Positions 18,608 to 28,861 of a stretch of 64,000 nucleotides of DNA are shown in pieces. A model generated the notes under the pieces. It ran no database searches. It was given only the letters and a program-made list of their open reading frames with translations, and was not told the DNA's origin. How positions within the stretch are numbered: the first letter of the stretch is position 1; each line of letters begins with the position of its first letter. Source of the DNA: Williamsia soli (GTDB taxonomy: Bacteria; Actinomycetota; Actinomycetes; Mycobacteriales; Mycobacteriaceae); NCBI RefSeq assembly GCF_017377795.1, contig NZ_JAFRDR010000004.1, positions 372,001-436,000 on the forward strand, written 5' to 3'. The translations under genes were made by a program, and so were the position numbers.

Positions 18608-19345
18608 CTACCGGCGACGGGCGGTGCGCTGAATGTTGCGCATTTTCGCACCCGCAGGCATCGGGCCCTTCGGCATACCGGCGCCGGGGCCCTTGCCGCC
18701 GAGGGCCGCGAGCCGTGACTCGAGGCTGTCGATGCGGGCCTTGTTGATGTTGTTCGGCAGCTTGTTCAGGTGCCGTTCGAGTTTCTTGAGGGGCACCTGT
18801 CCCTCGTCGTTCCCGACGATCACGTCGTAGATCGGTGTGTCGCCGACCACGCGAGCGATCTTTTTCTTCTCCTGCGCGAGCAGTGTCTTGACCCGGTGTG
18901 GGGATCCCTCGCCGACGAGGATCACGCCGGGCTTGCCGATGACGCGGTGAACCGCATCGAGGTGGGTGGTGCCTGAGACGGCCTGCTTCACCCGCCACTG
19001 ACCGCGCATGTTGTCCAACGCCCAGGCGGCGGCGCCGGCCTGACCTTCGGCTTTGGTGAACACTGTCTTCTGCACCCGGCGACCGAAGATGATGAACGCG
19101 ATCAGCACACCGAGGACGATGCCGAGCGGGAGAACGAACACCAGAGAGCCGGTCAATAGACCGATCAAGACCGCGAGCCCGGTGAGCAGGACGATCGATC
19201 CGATCATCAGCGGCAGAAGCAGCTTGTCTTCTTTGCGCTGCATCTGGAATGCCTGCCACAGCTGTTTGCGGCGGGCGCGCGACGCCTCTTTACGAGCGGC
19301 TTTCGCAGCCGCCTTTGCCTCTTTGCTCGCCTTTGCCTTCGCCAT
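18608..19345 (-). CDS. DUF4191 family membrane protein
   Basis: A 245-residue protein with a lysine/alanine-rich N-terminus (MAKAKASKEAKAAAKAARKE), two adjacent transmembrane helices (PLMIGSIVLLTGLAVLIGLL and FVLPLGIVLGVLIAFIIFG) and a long cytoplasmic domain. It matches the DUF4191 family and Rv2219 in position. The start at 19345 removes an MGQYPGH extension. The tail has a GKGPGAGMPKGPMPAGAK low-complexity stretch and ends in arginines. Its function is unknown. It directly follows lipA in the same direction, with 85 bases between, and may be co-transcribed with the lipoate genes. Confidence 0.85.
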   Translation of the reverse strand: MAKAKASKEAKAAAKAARKEASRARRKQLWQAFQMQRKEDKLLLPLMIGSIVLLTGLAVLIGLLTGSLVFVLPLGIVLGVLIAFIIFGRRVQKTVFTKAEGQAGAAAWALDNMRGQWRVKQAVSGTTHLDAVHRVIGKPGVILVGEGSPHRVKTLLAQEKKKIARVVGDTPIYDVIVGNDEGQVPLKKLERHLNKLPNNINKARIDSLESRLAALGGKGPGAGMPKGPMPAGAKMRNIQRTARRR

Positions 19346-19430
19346 GTGTCCAGGATACTGGCCCACCTCAAGGCCTCGGCAGGCCGTGCCAGGTTGGGTC
19401 AGCGAAGGGCCTGCGGTCTCCGGTGGATGC

Positions 19431-20483
19431 TCAGCGAGCCAGGCGAGCCATCAACGACGATGCCTCCTGGGAGGCGTCACCACCGTCGGTCAGGTGAGAC
19501 ATCGACTCGGGGAGTTCACGCCCATGATGAGCCATCGCCTGCGCGTACAGACGTCCTGCTCGATACGACGATCGCACCAGCGGACCGGCCATGACGCCGG
19601 CGAATCCCAGATCCTCGGCGAACTTCGAATGCTCGACGAACTCTTCGGGTTTGACCCAGCGGTCCACGGGATGGTGCCGCGGCGACGGACGCAGGTACTG
19701 CGTGATGGTCAGGATGTCGCAACCGGCTTCGTGCAGGTCTGTCATCGCTTCACGAACCTCGTCCGGTGTCTCGCCCATGCCGAGGATCAGATTCGACTTG
19801 GTGACGAGTCCGTAGTCGCGGGCAGCGGTGATCACGTCGAGACTGCGTTGATACCGAAACGCGGGGCGGATCCGTTTGAAGATGCGCGGAACGGTCTCGA
19901 CGTTGTGGGCCAACACCTCGGGCCTGGACGCGAATACCTCCGCGAGCTGTTCCGGGTTGGCGTTGAAGTCGGGAATCAGCAACTCGACACCGGTGGTCGG
20001 GTTGAGCTCCTTGATGTACCGGACGGTCTCCGCGTAGAGCCAGGCGCCACCGTCGGCCAGGTCGTCGCGGGCGACGCCGGTGACGGTCGAGTAGCGCAGG
20101 CCCATGGTCACGACACTCTCGGCAACCCGCCGCGGCTCATCACGGTCGAGGTCCTCGGGCTTTCCGGTGTCGATCTGGCAGAAGTCGCACCGTCGGGTGC
20201 ACTGTTCACCGCCGATGAGGAAGGTGGCCTCGCGGTCTTCCCAGCATTCGTAGATGTTCGGGCAACCGGCCTCTTCACACACCGTGTGCAGGCCCTCGCT
20301 CTTGACCAAAGCCTTGAGTTCGGTGAACTCCGGACCCATCGTCGCGCGCGTCTTGATCCACGACGGCTTGCGCTCGATCGGCGTTTCCGCATTGCGGGCT
20401 TCGAGCCGGAGCAGTTTGCGTCCGTTGGGGCCGACCGACCCCGGGGCGCTGGACTGGGTGGGTGTGTCTTGCTGAACGGTCAC
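19431..20483 (-). CDS. lipA: lipoyl synthase
   Basis: LipA is a radical-SAM enzyme that inserts two sulfur atoms into the octanoyl group attached to E2 and H proteins, completing the lipoyl cofactor. The 350-residue sequence has both cluster sites: the auxiliary motif [12 protein letters not shown] and the radical-SAM CTRRCDFC. Other marks are ATFLIGG, DTGKP and the C-terminal RSSYRAG, which carries the serine that ligates the auxiliary cluster. Its start overlaps the lipB stop by 4 bp, so lipB-lipA are translated together. The lipoyl-bearing E2 protein is encoded two genes upstream. Confidence 0.98.
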   Translation of the reverse strand: MTVQQDTPTQSSAPGSVGPNGRKLLRLEARNAETPIERKPSWIKTRATMGPEFTELKALVKSEGLHTVCEEAGCPNIYECWEDREATFLIGGEQCTRRCDFCQIDTGKPEDLDRDEPRRVAESVVTMGLRYSTVTGVARDDLADGGAWLYAETVRYIKELNPTTGVELLIPDFNANPEQLAEVFASRPEVLAHNVETVPRIFKRIRPAFRYQRSLDVITAARDYGLVTKSNLILGMGETPDEVREAMTDLHEAGCDILTITQYLRPSPRHHPVDRWVKPEEFVEHSKFAEDLGFAGVMAGPLVRSSYRAGRLYAQAMAHHGRELPESMSHLTDGGDASQEASSLMARLAR

Positions 20484-21223
20484 TGGATCAACCCTACGCC
20501 CGTACCATCCGCTGCGACGATCTGCGGCGTTTCGACCGGAGGTGGTCGATGTTCTGTGACTTCAAGTGTGCCGTCGAGCGCGTCCGAGATGGCTTGACCG
20601 AGCAGCGGATGCACGTCCGCGACGGTGACCGAACGGCCCAATTCGACTGTGAGAGAACCGGCCCCGGCATCAGGGATACCGCACGGGATGATCGAGGTGA
20701 AGGCACTCAGGTCCGGGTCGCAGTTCACCGCGATGCCGTGCAAGGCGACGCCCCTGGCGACTCGGATGCCGATCGCACCGATCTTCCGATCCTGCCTCAC
20801 CCCGTCTCCCAGCACCCATACGCCGGACCGGCCGTCCACACGGTAGGTGTCCAGACCCAGTTGGTGGGTCACCATGATCATGGCCTCTTCGAGGCGTCGG
20901 ACGTAGTCGACGACGTCGACCGGGTGGGCCAGCGCGACGATCGGGTAGGCAACCAATTGTCCGGGTCCGTGCCACGTGAGCTTTCCGCCGCGATCGACGT
21001 CGATCACCGGTGAACCGTCCGTGGGGCGATCGGCATCCTCGGTTCGGCGTCCGGCGGTGTACACCGCGGGATGTTCGAGCAGCAGGAGTACGTCATGGTC
21101 GAGGACGCCGTCGGCGCGCTCGGTGGCCAGCCGGTGCTGCAGGTCGAAGGTGTCTTGGTACTCGACACTGCCCAACCAGCGGATCTCGAGCGGGTCGGTG
21201 GACAGACGAGCGCTGCCCATCAC
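20480..21223 (-). CDS. lipB: octanoyl-[ACP]:protein N-octanoyltransferase
   Basis: LipB moves an octanoyl group from acyl-carrier protein to the lipoyl-domain lysine, the first step of endogenous lipoate synthesis. The 247-residue protein shows the family blocks [61 protein letters not shown] (catalytic lysine) and [11 protein letters not shown] (catalytic cysteine). GTG 21223 or ATG 21220 could start it; both overlap the end of the preceding SDR39U1 gene. It overlaps lipA by 4 bp at the other end. The order E2, SDR39U1, lipB, lipA forms a tight transcription unit. Confidence 0.97.
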   Translation of the reverse strand: MMGSARLSTDPLEIRWLGSVEYQDTFDLQHRLATERADGVLDHDVLLLLEHPAVYTAGRRTEDADRPTDGSPVIDVDRGGKLTWHGPGQLVAYPIVALAHPVDVVDYVRRLEEAMIMVTHQLGLDTYRVDGRSGVWVLGDGVRQDRKIGAIGIRVARGVALHGIAVNCDPDLSAFTSIIPCGIPDAGAGSLTVELGRSVTVADVHPLLGQAISDALDGTLEVTEHRPPPVETPQIVAADGTGVGLIQ

Positions 21224-22113
21224 GCCTCCTTGCCCACGGCATGAGCCAGGGCTGAGTCTAAGGTCGGATGCCGGAACACGAAACCACTCTCGTTCAACAC
21301 ACCAGGTACAACGTTCTGACCCTGCAATAACATTTCATCGGCCATCTCACCGGCGGTCTTCGACAAGACCGTCGCCGGGATGGGCCATGGGGCCGGGCGG
21401 TGCACGGCGCGGCCCAATGCTCGGGTGAACTCGGCGTTGGTCACCGACACCGGCCCGCACATGTTGACCGGACCGCTGACCGGGTGATCCATGACGAACT
21501 CGAGCACCCTGACAGCGTCGGGCAGGCTGATCCATGGCAGGTACTGACGGCCACTTCCCAGCCGCCCACCCAGACCGAGCTTGAACAGCGGGCGCAGTTT
21601 GCCGAGAATCCCCCCGGAGCGGGACATCACCGGCGCAGTGCGGATGAGCGCAACCCTCGTCGCACTGGGTGCGCCGCTCAGTGCCGCGGCTTCCCAGTCG
21701 AGGGTCAGGTCCGCAAGAAATCCGGCGCCCGCAGCATCTGCCTCGGTGACCTCGGACGCCCCGGTGTCGCCGTAGTAACCGGTCGCGCTGGAACTGATGA
21801 AGGTCGGAACCTTCGCAATGCGAACGGCTTCTGCGAGTACCTGGGTGGGGATGATGCGACTGTCCCGCAACTGCTGTTTGACGTGCCCGGACCATCGGCG
21901 ATCGCCTATGCCGCGTCCGCAGAGATTGACGACGACGTCGACGCCGGCCAACGCCGCGGGATCGATCCCGAAAGACTCCGGCTCCCAATGGACCTCGTTC
22001 TCCGAGGTCGTCGGTCTGCGAACCAGCCGCAACACCTGATGGCCGGCCCCGGTGAGACTATCCACCAGGGCCGTGCCGATCAGGCCAGATGATCCCGCGA
22101 CGGCGATCCGCAT
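21220..22113 (-). CDS. TIGR01777 / SDR39U1-type NAD(P)-binding oxidoreductase
   Basis: A 297-residue extended short-chain dehydrogenase of the epimerase-like SDR39U1 family. The N-terminal Rossmann motif is [14 protein letters not shown], followed by [27 protein letters not shown] (active-site Ser and YxxG variant), and [20 protein letters not shown]. The DUF1731-like C-terminal end is present ([21 protein letters not shown]). Its natural substrate is unknown. It is placed between sucB and lipB exactly as Rv2216 in M. tuberculosis, which hints at a tie to lipoate-dependent metabolism, though none is established. Confidence 0.93.
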   Translation of the reverse strand: MRIAVAGSSGLIGTALVDSLTGAGHQVLRLVRRPTTSENEVHWEPESFGIDPAALAGVDVVVNLCGRGIGDRRWSGHVKQQLRDSRIIPTQVLAEAVRIAKVPTFISSSATGYYGDTGASEVTEADAAGAGFLADLTLDWEAAALSGAPSATRVALIRTAPVMSRSGGILGKLRPLFKLGLGGRLGSGRQYLPWISLPDAVRVLEFVMDHPVSGPVNMCGPVSVTNAEFTRALGRAVHRPAPWPIPATVLSKTAGEMADEMLLQGQNVVPGVLNESGFVFRHPTLDSALAHAVGKEA

Positions 22114-22116
22114 GGG

Positions 22117-23904
22117 CTACAGGCCCAAGTCCGCCTCAAACGCCGCCTCTTCCAGACGGTGCTTCACGGTGGTCAGGAACCGTCCCGCGTCGGCGCCGTC
22201 GATCAGTCGGTGATCGTAGGTCAGCGGCAGGAACGACATCGACCGCACGGCGATCGATTCGGAACCGTCATCGCCGGTGAGGACAACCGGACGCTTGACG
22301 ATCGCACCCGTGCCCAGCATCGCCGCCTGCGGCGGGACCAGGATCGGGGTGTCGAACAACGCGCCCTGACTGCCGATGTTCGTGATCGTGAAGGTGCCAC
22401 CGGTCAGATCGTCGAGCTTGAGCTTGTTGCTACGCGCTCGGCTCGCGATGTCGGCGATCGCCCGCGCCAGTCCGGCGATGGACAGATCGTCGGCGTTGTG
22501 GATCACCGGGGAGAGCAGACCCTGTTCGGTGTCGACCGCAATACCAAGATGCACCTTGGAGTAGTAGGTGATCTCCTTCGCCTGCTCGTCGATCGAGGCG
22601 TTGACGTTGGGGTGCGCCTTGAGGGCTTCCACCACGGCCTTCGCGATGAACGGGAGGAACGTCAGGTTGACCCCCTCGCTCGTCTTGAAGCCTTCCTTCG
22701 CCGCCTTGCGCAGGGTCACGATCTTGGTCATGTCGACCTCGAACACCTGCGTGAGCTGCGCGCTCTCCTGCAGCGACTCGCGGGTCTTCTTGGCGGTGAT
22801 CTGCCGGATCCGGTTGATCTTCTGCGTTGTGCCGACCAGTTGCGCCAGCTCGCGGCTGGGCGCAGCGGGTGCAGACTTCTTCTCTGCCGCAGCCGGTTCC
22901 GATGTCGACGGAGCAGGCTCGGTGGGAGCCTTCGCGGCCTCTGCCGCAGCCAGCACGTCCTGCTTACGGATACGTCCGCCGACACCGGTGCCCTTGACGG
23001 AGCTCAGGTCGACGTCGTTCTCGGCGGCCAGCTTGCGCACCAGTGGCGTCACGTAGGGGCTGGAGCCGCTGTCGTCCGACTTGGCCGCAGGCGCCGACTC
23101 TTTCTTCGGCTCGGCCTTCGCCGGCTCGGGCTTCTTGTCGGGCTCCGGCGTCTCGACCGGTGACAGTTCTTCCTTGGCCTCGGGTTCGGGCTCGGGCTCC
23201 GGTTCTGGCTCGGGTTCCGGCTGCGCTTCGGCTTTGGACTCTTCCGGTTCCGACGGTTCGACGGTCGGGGTCGCATCGGCGGAGCCGACCACGGCCAGCC
23301 GTCCGCCGACCTCGACGACGTCGTCTTCGGCCGCGACGATCTCGAGCAGCGTGCCGGCAACGGGGGACGGGATCTCGGTGTCGACCTTGTCGGTGGACAC
23401 CTCGAGGAGCGGCTCGTCGGCCTCGACGGAGTCGCCGACCTCCTTGAGCCAGCGGGTCACTGTGCCTTCGGTGACGGACTCGCCGAGTTCGGGCATGGTG
23501 ACGTCGGTGCCATCACCCGATCCGGACGACGAAGGCTTCCTCGGCTCCGGCTCCGGCTCCGGCTCCGCTGCGGGCTCCGGTTCCGCTTTCGGCTCGGCCT
23601 GCGCCTCGTCCTCGGCGGGGGCCTCGTCGGAGCTGCTCGTGTCGTCGGAGTCATCGGCGGACTCGCCGGCCTCACCGATCTGGGCCAGCTCACCGCCGAC
23701 CTCTACGACGTCGTCTTCCTGCGCGACGATCTTGGTGAGCACGCCCGAGGTGGGAGCCGGGATTTCGGTGTCGACCTTGTCGGTCGACACCTCCAACAAC
23801 GGCTCATCGGCCTCGACCGTGTCACCCTCCTGCTTGAGCCACCTGGTGACTGTGCCCTCGGTGACGCTTTCACCCAGGGCGGGCATTTGGACGGAGAAGG
23901 CCAT
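22117..23904 (-). CDS. sucB: dihydrolipoamide acyltransferase, E2 of 2-oxo acid dehydrogenase complexes
   Basis: The 595-residue E2 core enzyme has two lipoyl domains (about residues 1-78 and 125-205), each with the lipoylation motif [10 protein letters not shown] (Lys43 in the first). A peripheral-subunit-binding domain follows ([20 protein letters not shown]), then the catalytic acetyl/succinyltransferase domain ending with [16 protein letters not shown], which carries the active-site His and Asp. It corresponds to Rv2215 (dlaT), the E2 shared by pyruvate dehydrogenase and peroxynitrite reductase in M. tuberculosis. The linkers are extreme Glu-Pro repeats. ATG 23904 ([10 protein letters not shown]) is the true start; the frame upstream is not protein-like. 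The 3-base gap to SDR39U1 implies one operon with lipB-lipA. Confidence 0.96.
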   Translation of the reverse strand: MAFSVQMPALGESVTEGTVTRWLKQEGDTVEADEPLLEVSTDKVDTEIPAPTSGVLTKIVAQEDDVVEVGGELAQIGEAGESADDSDDTSSSDEAPAEDEAQAEPKAEPEPAAEPEPEPEPRKPSSSGSGDGTDVTMPELGESVTEGTVTRWLKEVGDSVEADEPLLEVSTDKVDTEIPSPVAGTLLEIVAAEDDVVEVGGRLAVVGSADATPTVEPSEPEESKAEAQPEPEPEPEPEPEPEAKEELSPVETPEPDKKPEPAKAEPKKESAPAAKSDDSGSSPYVTPLVRKLAAENDVDLSSVKGTGVGGRIRKQDVLAAAEAAKAPTEPAPSTSEPAAAEKKSAPAAPSRELAQLVGTTQKINRIRQITAKKTRESLQESAQLTQVFEVDMTKIVTLRKAAKEGFKTSEGVNLTFLPFIAKAVVEALKAHPNVNASIDEQAKEITYYSKVHLGIAVDTEQGLLSPVIHNADDLSIAGLARAIADIASRARSNKLKLDDLTGGTFTITNIGSQGALFDTPILVPPQAAMLGTGAIVKRPVVLTGDDGSESIAVRSMSFLPLTYDHRLIDGADAGRFLTTVKHRLEEAAFEADLGL

Positions 23905-24039
23905 CGTTGTCGACTCCTCGATTTCGAGATCCGGTGTGCGGTCTGAGGTCTGGGCCGGGTCGCCGGTATTGGTGACCCGGAGTGGGGGGTGGGGCGCGCC
24001 CGGTAGGGCAAACCGCCGGTTCAAACCCTACCTTCCGAG

Positions 24040-25590
24040 CTAGCCTTCGGCAGCGATCTCCTCCAGCAAGGCGTAGATGGTCCTGACCGGGACGCCGGTG
24101 CCACCCTTACCGGTATAGCCCCACGGCCCTCCGGTGTTGAAAGCAGGTCCGGCGATGTCGATGTGCGCCCACTCGACGCCGTCCGCGACGAACTCACGGA
24201 GGTAGATCCCGGCCGACAACATGCCACCCCAGCGGTGGTTGGTGACGTTGGCCAGATCGGCCACTCGGGAGTCCAGGTCGGAGCGCAGCTCATCGGGAAA
24301 CGGCATCGGCCAACCCGATTCACCCTCGGCCTGCGAAATCGCCGCGACGCGGTCTCGGAAGTCGTCGGTGCCCATCACCCCGGGGGTGCGGGTTCCGAGG
24401 GCAACCATCTGGGCTCCGGTCAGCGTCGCGGTGTCGATCAGGTAGTCCGGGTCGTCCTCGCAGGCGCGCACGATGGCGTCGGCAAGGATGAGCCTGCCCT
24501 CGGCGTCGGTGTTGATGACCTCGACAGTCTTGCCGCCGTACTGGGTCAGCACGTCGCCGGGCCGTTGCGCCGTACTCGACGGCATGTTCTCTGCCATCGG
24601 CACCGTTGCGATCACGGTGACCCCCACCTTGAGCTCGGCCGCCAGGATCGCGGTTGCGATGACCGCCGCGGCGCCACCCATGTCCGAGGTCATGTTCTCC
24701 ATCCCGGCCGCGGGTTTGATCGAGATGCCACCGGTGTCGAACGTGATGCCTTTGCCGACGAGCGCGACGGTCTTCGCCTTGCGGCCGCCGCGGTGGGTCA
24801 GCCGGACCAGACGCGGCGGGCGCGAGGAGCCTTTTCCGACACCGATGATGCCGCCGTATCCACCTTTCTCGAGGGCCACCTCGTCGAGGATCTCGACCTT
24901 GAGGCCGGCTGCCGACCCGAGGGCTTTGGCACGGTTTGCGAACTCGTCGGGATAAAGGTGGCTCGGTGGGGTGTTGACGAAGTCGCGGGCGATGGCGACT
25001 GCTCGGGCGATGGCTTCTGCGCGTTCGAGTACTGCTTTCGTGTCCTTGTCCGCCGCAGGGACCAGCAGGTGGACAGCGCCGAGGGGGGCCTTCTCCGGCG
25101 GCGTCGAACGGAACTCGTCGAACCGGTAGGCGCCGAGGAAGAATCCCTCGGCGGCGGCGGTCAAATCCGCGGTCGACAGGGTGGTGACGGCGGCGTTCAC
25201 ACCCGCCAGGCTGCGTGCTGCGACACCGACCTGCCGTCGGATGTGTTCGGCGTCATCGAGTTTTGCCGGCGCGCCGAGGCCGACGGCGAGAACCGACGTG
25301 ACGTCGAGGCCGGCAGGTGCGGGCAGTCGGGTCAGCTCTCCGGCGGACCCTTGTGCGCCGAGGGCGGCCAGCGCGGAGTCGAGGGCCGAGCCGACAGCGT
25401 CGTCGAACAGGCCCTCGCCGATGACGAGGTTCGGTGTCCCGCCACCGTCCGCCTCGTCTGCTGTGGTCAGTCCGATCACCAGGACGTCGTCGTCTTCACC
25501 GATGCCGGTGGCCAGCGACAGCTCCGGACCCAGACGACGATTCGCACTCGACTTGCTCACGTTTGTACTCCCACTCGTAGCCGTAGTCAT
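24040..25590 (-). CDS. pepA: leucyl aminopeptidase (M17)
   Basis: A 516-residue cytosolic aminopeptidase that releases N-terminal residues from peptides using two metal ions. The C-terminal catalytic domain carries [19 protein letters not shown] (metal-binding lysine and aspartate), DMGGAAAV, and the family signature [13 protein letters not shown] with its metal-binding Asp and Glu; the carbonate-binding arginine is in EGRL. The N-terminal macro-like domain (residues 30-190) is present and more variable. Length fits the family. It corresponds to Rv2213 (pepB). It lies 135 bases upstream of the E2 gene, in the same direction, and divergent from gcvT. Confidence 0.96.
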   Translation of the reverse strand: MTTATSGSTNVSKSSANRRLGPELSLATGIGEDDDVLVIGLTTADEADGGGTPNLVIGEGLFDDAVGSALDSALAALGAQGSAGELTRLPAPAGLDVTSVLAVGLGAPAKLDDAEHIRRQVGVAARSLAGVNAAVTTLSTADLTAAAEGFFLGAYRFDEFRSTPPEKAPLGAVHLLVPAADKDTKAVLERAEAIARAVAIARDFVNTPPSHLYPDEFANRAKALGSAAGLKVEILDEVALEKGGYGGIIGVGKGSSRPPRLVRLTHRGGRKAKTVALVGKGITFDTGGISIKPAAGMENMTSDMGGAAAVIATAILAAELKVGVTVIATVPMAENMPSSTAQRPGDVLTQYGGKTVEVINTDAEGRLILADAIVRACEDDPDYLIDTATLTGAQMVALGTRTPGVMGTDDFRDRVAAISQAEGESGWPMPFPDELRSDLDSRVADLANVTNHRWGGMLSAGIYLREFVADGVEWAHIDIAGPAFNTGGPWGYTGKGGTGVPVRTIYALLEEIAAEG

Positions 25591-25693
25591 GCCTGCGGGT
25601 CAGCTTAGATGGCTGCCCGGTGGCGCCGGAGGGGTGCGCATCGGCAGCGGCTTCTGACGTCGTCGGGGTGCCGGGCGCGATAGCGTTGGCGCC

Positions 25694-26812
25694 ATGAGTG
25701 AAGGTGAATTGCTGGCCGGTCCCATCGAGGCGTCGCATCGCGCGCTCGGCGCAAGCTTTGCCGCGTTCGGCGGCTGGAACATGCCCGTGTCGTACGCGGG
25801 CACGGTGGCCGAACACACCGCGGTCCGGGAAGCGGTGGGCATCTTCGACGTCAGCCACCTCGGCAAGGCGTCGGTGACCGGCCCGGGCGCCGCAGATTTC
25901 GTCAACCGCGCGCTGACCAACGACCTGGGCAAGATCGAGCCCGGCAAGGCGCAATACACGATGTGCACCAACGACTCCGGCGGCGTCATCGACGACCTGA
26001 TCGCCTACTTGGTGTCGCCGGACGACGTCTTTCTGGTTCCCAACGCCGCGAATACCGCCGCAGTGGTCGCGGCCCTCGCCGCCGTCGCGCCACCGGAGAT
26101 CGAGGTGACCGACCGGCACCGCGACTTCGGGGTCATCGCCGTGCAGGGACCCAAGTCGGCGCAGGTGCTGGACGGTCTGGGTCTGCCGACCGAGATGGAG
26201 TACATGTCGTTTGTCGATGCCGAACTGGCGGTGGACGATTCGAAGTATCCGGTCAGGGTGTGCCGCACCGGTTACACCGGCGAACGTGGATACGAGTTGC
26301 TGCCGGCCTGGGATGACAGCGCGGGGGTCTTCGACGCATTGCTGACGGCGGTGACCGCCGCCGGTGGACAGCCCGCCGGTCTCGGAGCCCGGGACACCCT
26401 CCGCACCGAGATGGGCTACCCCCTGCACGGTCACGAACTGTCCGTCGACATCACCCCGGTACAGGCGCGCTGTAGCTGGGCGGTGGGCTGGAAGAAGCCG
26501 GAGTTCTTCGGCCGCGACGCACTGCTGGCGGAGAAGGAAGCGGGACCCGCTCGCCGACTGTGGGGGCTACGCGCCCTCGGCCGGGGCGTGCCGCGCGCCG
26601 ATCTGGGCGTCCTCGGTGAGGCAGGCGGCGACAGCATCGGGGTCTGCACGTCCGGTACGTTCTCGCCGACGTTGAAGACCGGTATCGCGCTGGCGCTGAT
26701 CGATTCGGCAGCCGGTGTCGTGAAGGGAGACACGGTCGTGGTCGACGTCCGTGGACGTCCGCTCGAATGTGAAATCGTGTTGCCGCCCTTCGTGACAGGA
26801 AGCACCAACTGA
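25694..26812 (+). CDS. gcvT: aminomethyltransferase, T-protein of the glycine cleavage system
   Basis: GcvT takes the aminomethyl group from the lipoylated H protein and passes the one-carbon unit to tetrahydrofolate, releasing ammonia. The 372-residue sequence has [20 protein letters not shown] at the N-terminus, [16 protein letters not shown], the folate-site region [31 protein letters not shown] and the C-terminal barrel with [15 protein letters not shown]. The ATG start has GGCGCC directly upstream and no strong ribosome site. Genes for P and H proteins are not in the window. ilvE follows 54 bases downstream in the same direction. Confidence 0.97.
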   Translation: MSEGELLAGPIEASHRALGASFAAFGGWNMPVSYAGTVAEHTAVREAVGIFDVSHLGKASVTGPGAADFVNRALTNDLGKIEPGKAQYTMCTNDSGGVIDDLIAYLVSPDDVFLVPNAANTAAVVAALAAVAPPEIEVTDRHRDFGVIAVQGPKSAQVLDGLGLPTEMEYMSFVDAELAVDDSKYPVRVCRTGYTGERGYELLPAWDDSAGVFDALLTAVTAAGGQPAGLGARDTLRTEMGYPLHGHELSVDITPVQARCSWAVGWKKPEFFGRDALLAEKEAGPARRLWGLRALGRGVPRADLGVLGEAGGDSIGVCTSGTFSPTLKTGIALALIDSAAGVVKGDTVVVDVRGRPLECEIVLPPFVTGSTN

Positions 26813-26866
26813 TCGGCGAACCCCTCGCGTCGCGGGGCACTGGAGGACGGGCGTTACGATTGTTCA

Positions 26867-27970
26867 ATGACCTTGGAGTTCGTCCGGACCGAGCACCCGC
26901 AGCCGGTGTCGCAATCGCGCCGTGCCGACATCCTGGAAGCACCGGGATTCGGTAGGCACTTCACCGACCACATGGTCGTGATCGATTACACCGCGGACAA
27001 GGGTTGGCACGACGCGAACGTGGTGCCTTACGGGCCCATCGCGCTCGACCCCTCCGCGATGGTGCTGCACTACGCGCAGGAGATCTTCGAAGGGCTCAAG
27101 GCCTACCGCCAATCCGACGGCACCATCGCCTCGTTCCGTCCAGATGCCAACGCCGCACGCTTGCAGCGTTCGGCGCGACGGCTGGCAATGCCCGAGCTGC
27201 CCACCGAGGACTTCATGGCGTCGCTGCGGGCGCTGCTCGAGGTCGACCACGAGTGGGTTCCCGCAGCCGGAGGCGAATCGTCGCTGTATCTGCGGCCGTT
27301 CATGATCGCGACCGAAGCCGGTCTCGGTGTGCGTCCGGCGAGTGAGTACCGCTATCTCTTGATCGCCTCGCCCGCCGGAGCCTACTTCCCGCGGGGCGTA
27401 CACCCCGTGAGTGTGTGGTTGTCCACCGAATACGTCCGCGCCGCGCCCGGTGGGACCGGCGCGGCCAAATTCGGCGGCAACTACGCGGCCTCCCTCCTCG
27501 CCCAGGCCCAGGCGGCCGATCACGGCTGCGATCAGGTGGTCTGGCTCGACGCCATCGAACGTCGGTTCATCGAAGAGATGGGCGGGATGAACCTGTTCTT
27601 CGTCTTCGGCTCCGGTGCCGACGCCAAATTGGTCACGCCCGAGTTGTCGGGGTCGCTGCTGCCGGGCATCACCCGTGAGTCGCTGCTGCAGCTCGCGACC
27701 GACGCCGGCTTCGACGTCACCGAGCGCAAGATCAGTGTCGAAGAGCTGCGCAAGGGTGTCGCGTCGGGAGAGATCACCGAGGTATTCGCCTGCGGAACTG
27801 CGGCGGTCATCACCCCGGTCGGGCACGTGAAGGGCGACACCGACGATTACACCATCGCGAACGGGGAGCCGGGCGAGGTGACGATGGCGCTCCGCGACAC
27901 CCTCACCGGGATCCAGCGCGGAACGTTCGCCGATACACACGGCTGGATGTCGACTCTGTACGGGAACTGA
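26867..27970 (+). CDS. ilvE: branched-chain amino acid aminotransferase
   Basis: IlvE is a PLP-dependent class IV (fold type IV) aminotransferase that performs the last step of valine, leucine and isoleucine synthesis. The 367-residue sequence shows [34 protein letters not shown], the PLP lysine in [15 protein letters not shown], the family signature around [19 protein letters not shown], and [15 protein letters not shown]. It matches Rv2210c in length (368 aa) and place. gcvT and ilvE may form a short transcription unit; an imperfect hairpin follows the stop and would end transcription before cobS. Confidence 0.98.
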   Translation: MTLEFVRTEHPQPVSQSRRADILEAPGFGRHFTDHMVVIDYTADKGWHDANVVPYGPIALDPSAMVLHYAQEIFEGLKAYRQSDGTIASFRPDANAARLQRSARRLAMPELPTEDFMASLRALLEVDHEWVPAAGGESSLYLRPFMIATEAGLGVRPASEYRYLLIASPAGAYFPRGVHPVSVWLSTEYVRAAPGGTGAAKFGGNYAASLLAQAQAADHGCDQVVWLDAIERRFIEEMGGMNLFFVFGSGADAKLVTPELSGSLLPGITRESLLQLATDAGFDVTERKISVEELRKGVASGEITEVFACGTAAVITPVGHVKGDTDDYTIANGEPGEVTMALRDTLTGIQRGTFADTHGWMSTLYGN

Positions 27971-28010
27971 CGCTCGTCGTCTCCGAACCGGACCTGACCC
28001 GGCAGCGCGG

Positions 28011-28067
28011 CGAGACTGCGGCGATGAAGCGGCCTACTCGGCCGATGGCTTCGTGGCGGCAGTCTCG
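28011..28067. terminator. imperfect hairpin between convergent ilvE and cobS
   Basis: CGAGACTGC (28011-28019) pairs with GCAGTCTCG (28059-28067); the stem continues inward with mismatches to GGCC/GGCC and outward through CTGACC/GGTCAG. It fills the 126-base gap between convergent genes and has no U-tract. Inferred bidirectional terminator. Confidence 0.5.
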
Positions 28068-28096
28068 GTCAGGCGACGGTTGTCACTCCGACGCCG

Positions 28097-28861
28097 TCAA
28101 CCGGCCAGCACGACGCACAGCGCGATCAAGGTGCTCAGTTCGATGAGGGAGCCGAGCACATCGCCGTTCATCCCACCGAAACGCTGCGCGCAATGGGCGC
28201 TGAACAGCCAGGCGAACAGAGTCACGACGACGACGGCGATCACACCTGGCACCGGTAGTTCAGGGCCGACCGCAAAACCTACGGCGAGCGCACCGAGTAC
28301 CCAGAACGGGATGGTCAACCGCTGGGTGCCTGCGGTGAGGCCGCCGAACTTGGAATCTGCGGCAGGAGGCAGCGTGATGCGGCAGCCGATCACCGTGACC
28401 ACTCGCGAGATGAAGCCGACGAAGATGAATGCCGCCCAGTTGTTCTCCTGCATCAGAGCGCCGTAGCCGACGGCCTGGGCGACCATCACGATCACCAAGG
28501 TCGCGGCGCCGAACGGTCCCGTTGAGCCGCTGTGCATCACTTGGTGGACTCGGGCCGGCGGACCGTAGCAACCGAGCCCGTCAGCGGTGTCGGACAGTCC
28601 GTCCAGGTGCATGCCGCGAGTCAGGACGGCGAGCAACCCGACGATGAGTAACCCGCACAGCAGTTCCGGGAGTTCGGTGTGGCCCAGCCCGAAGGCGGCG
28701 GCCGCGGCGATGGCACCGAGGACGCAACCGACCAGGGGCGTGGACCCGATGGCAGCACCGCCCAGAGAACGGTCGAAAGGCCCGGCGGGTTCGGGTACGG
28801 GCAGAATCGTCAGCCACGAGAACGCGGTCTGCGGGCCACGGATCGCGCCGCGCAGACTCAT
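28097..28861 (-). CDS. cobS: adenosylcobinamide-GDP ribazoletransferase (cobalamin synthase)
   Basis: CobS joins adenosylcobinamide-GDP with alpha-ribazole at the membrane, the last assembly step of coenzyme B12. The 254-residue polytopic membrane protein shows the N-terminal [30 protein letters not shown]-type block ([19 protein letters not shown]) with the acidic active-site residues, [14 protein letters not shown], and several helices at the C-terminal end. Its ATG overlaps the stop of the upstream cobU-cobT gene (ATGA), so the two are translationally coupled. No cobalamin riboswitch was seen upstream of the pair. Confidence 0.96.
   Translation of the reverse strand: MSLRGAIRGPQTAFSWLTILPVPEPAGPFDRSLGGAAIGSTPLVGCVLGAIAAAAAFGLGHTELPELLCGLLIVGLLAVLTRGMHLDGLSDTADGLGCYGPPARVHQVMHSGSTGPFGAATLVIVMVAQAVGYGALMQENNWAAFIFVGFISRVVTVIGCRITLPPAADSKFGGLTAGTQRLTIPFWVLGALAVGFAVGPELPVPGVIAVVVVTLFAWLFSAHCAQRFGGMNGDVLGSLIELSTLIALCVVLAG

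Noticed and set aside
19053-20597. 514-residue open frame antisense to lipA and DUF4191
   Set aside because: Covers the reverse of two well-supported genes and has no protein-like composition.
24163-25608. 481-residue open frame antisense to pepA
   Set aside because: The M17 signature on the minus strand is certain; the antisense frame is a codon-bias shadow.
25591-25693. glycine riboswitch before gcvT
   Set aside because: None of the conserved glycine-aptamer blocks was found in the 103-base gap.
27971-28096. tRNA-like or riboswitch-like fold between ilvE and cobS
   Set aside because: No tRNA arms with T-loop sequence and no cobalamin box; the pairing fits an imperfect terminator.
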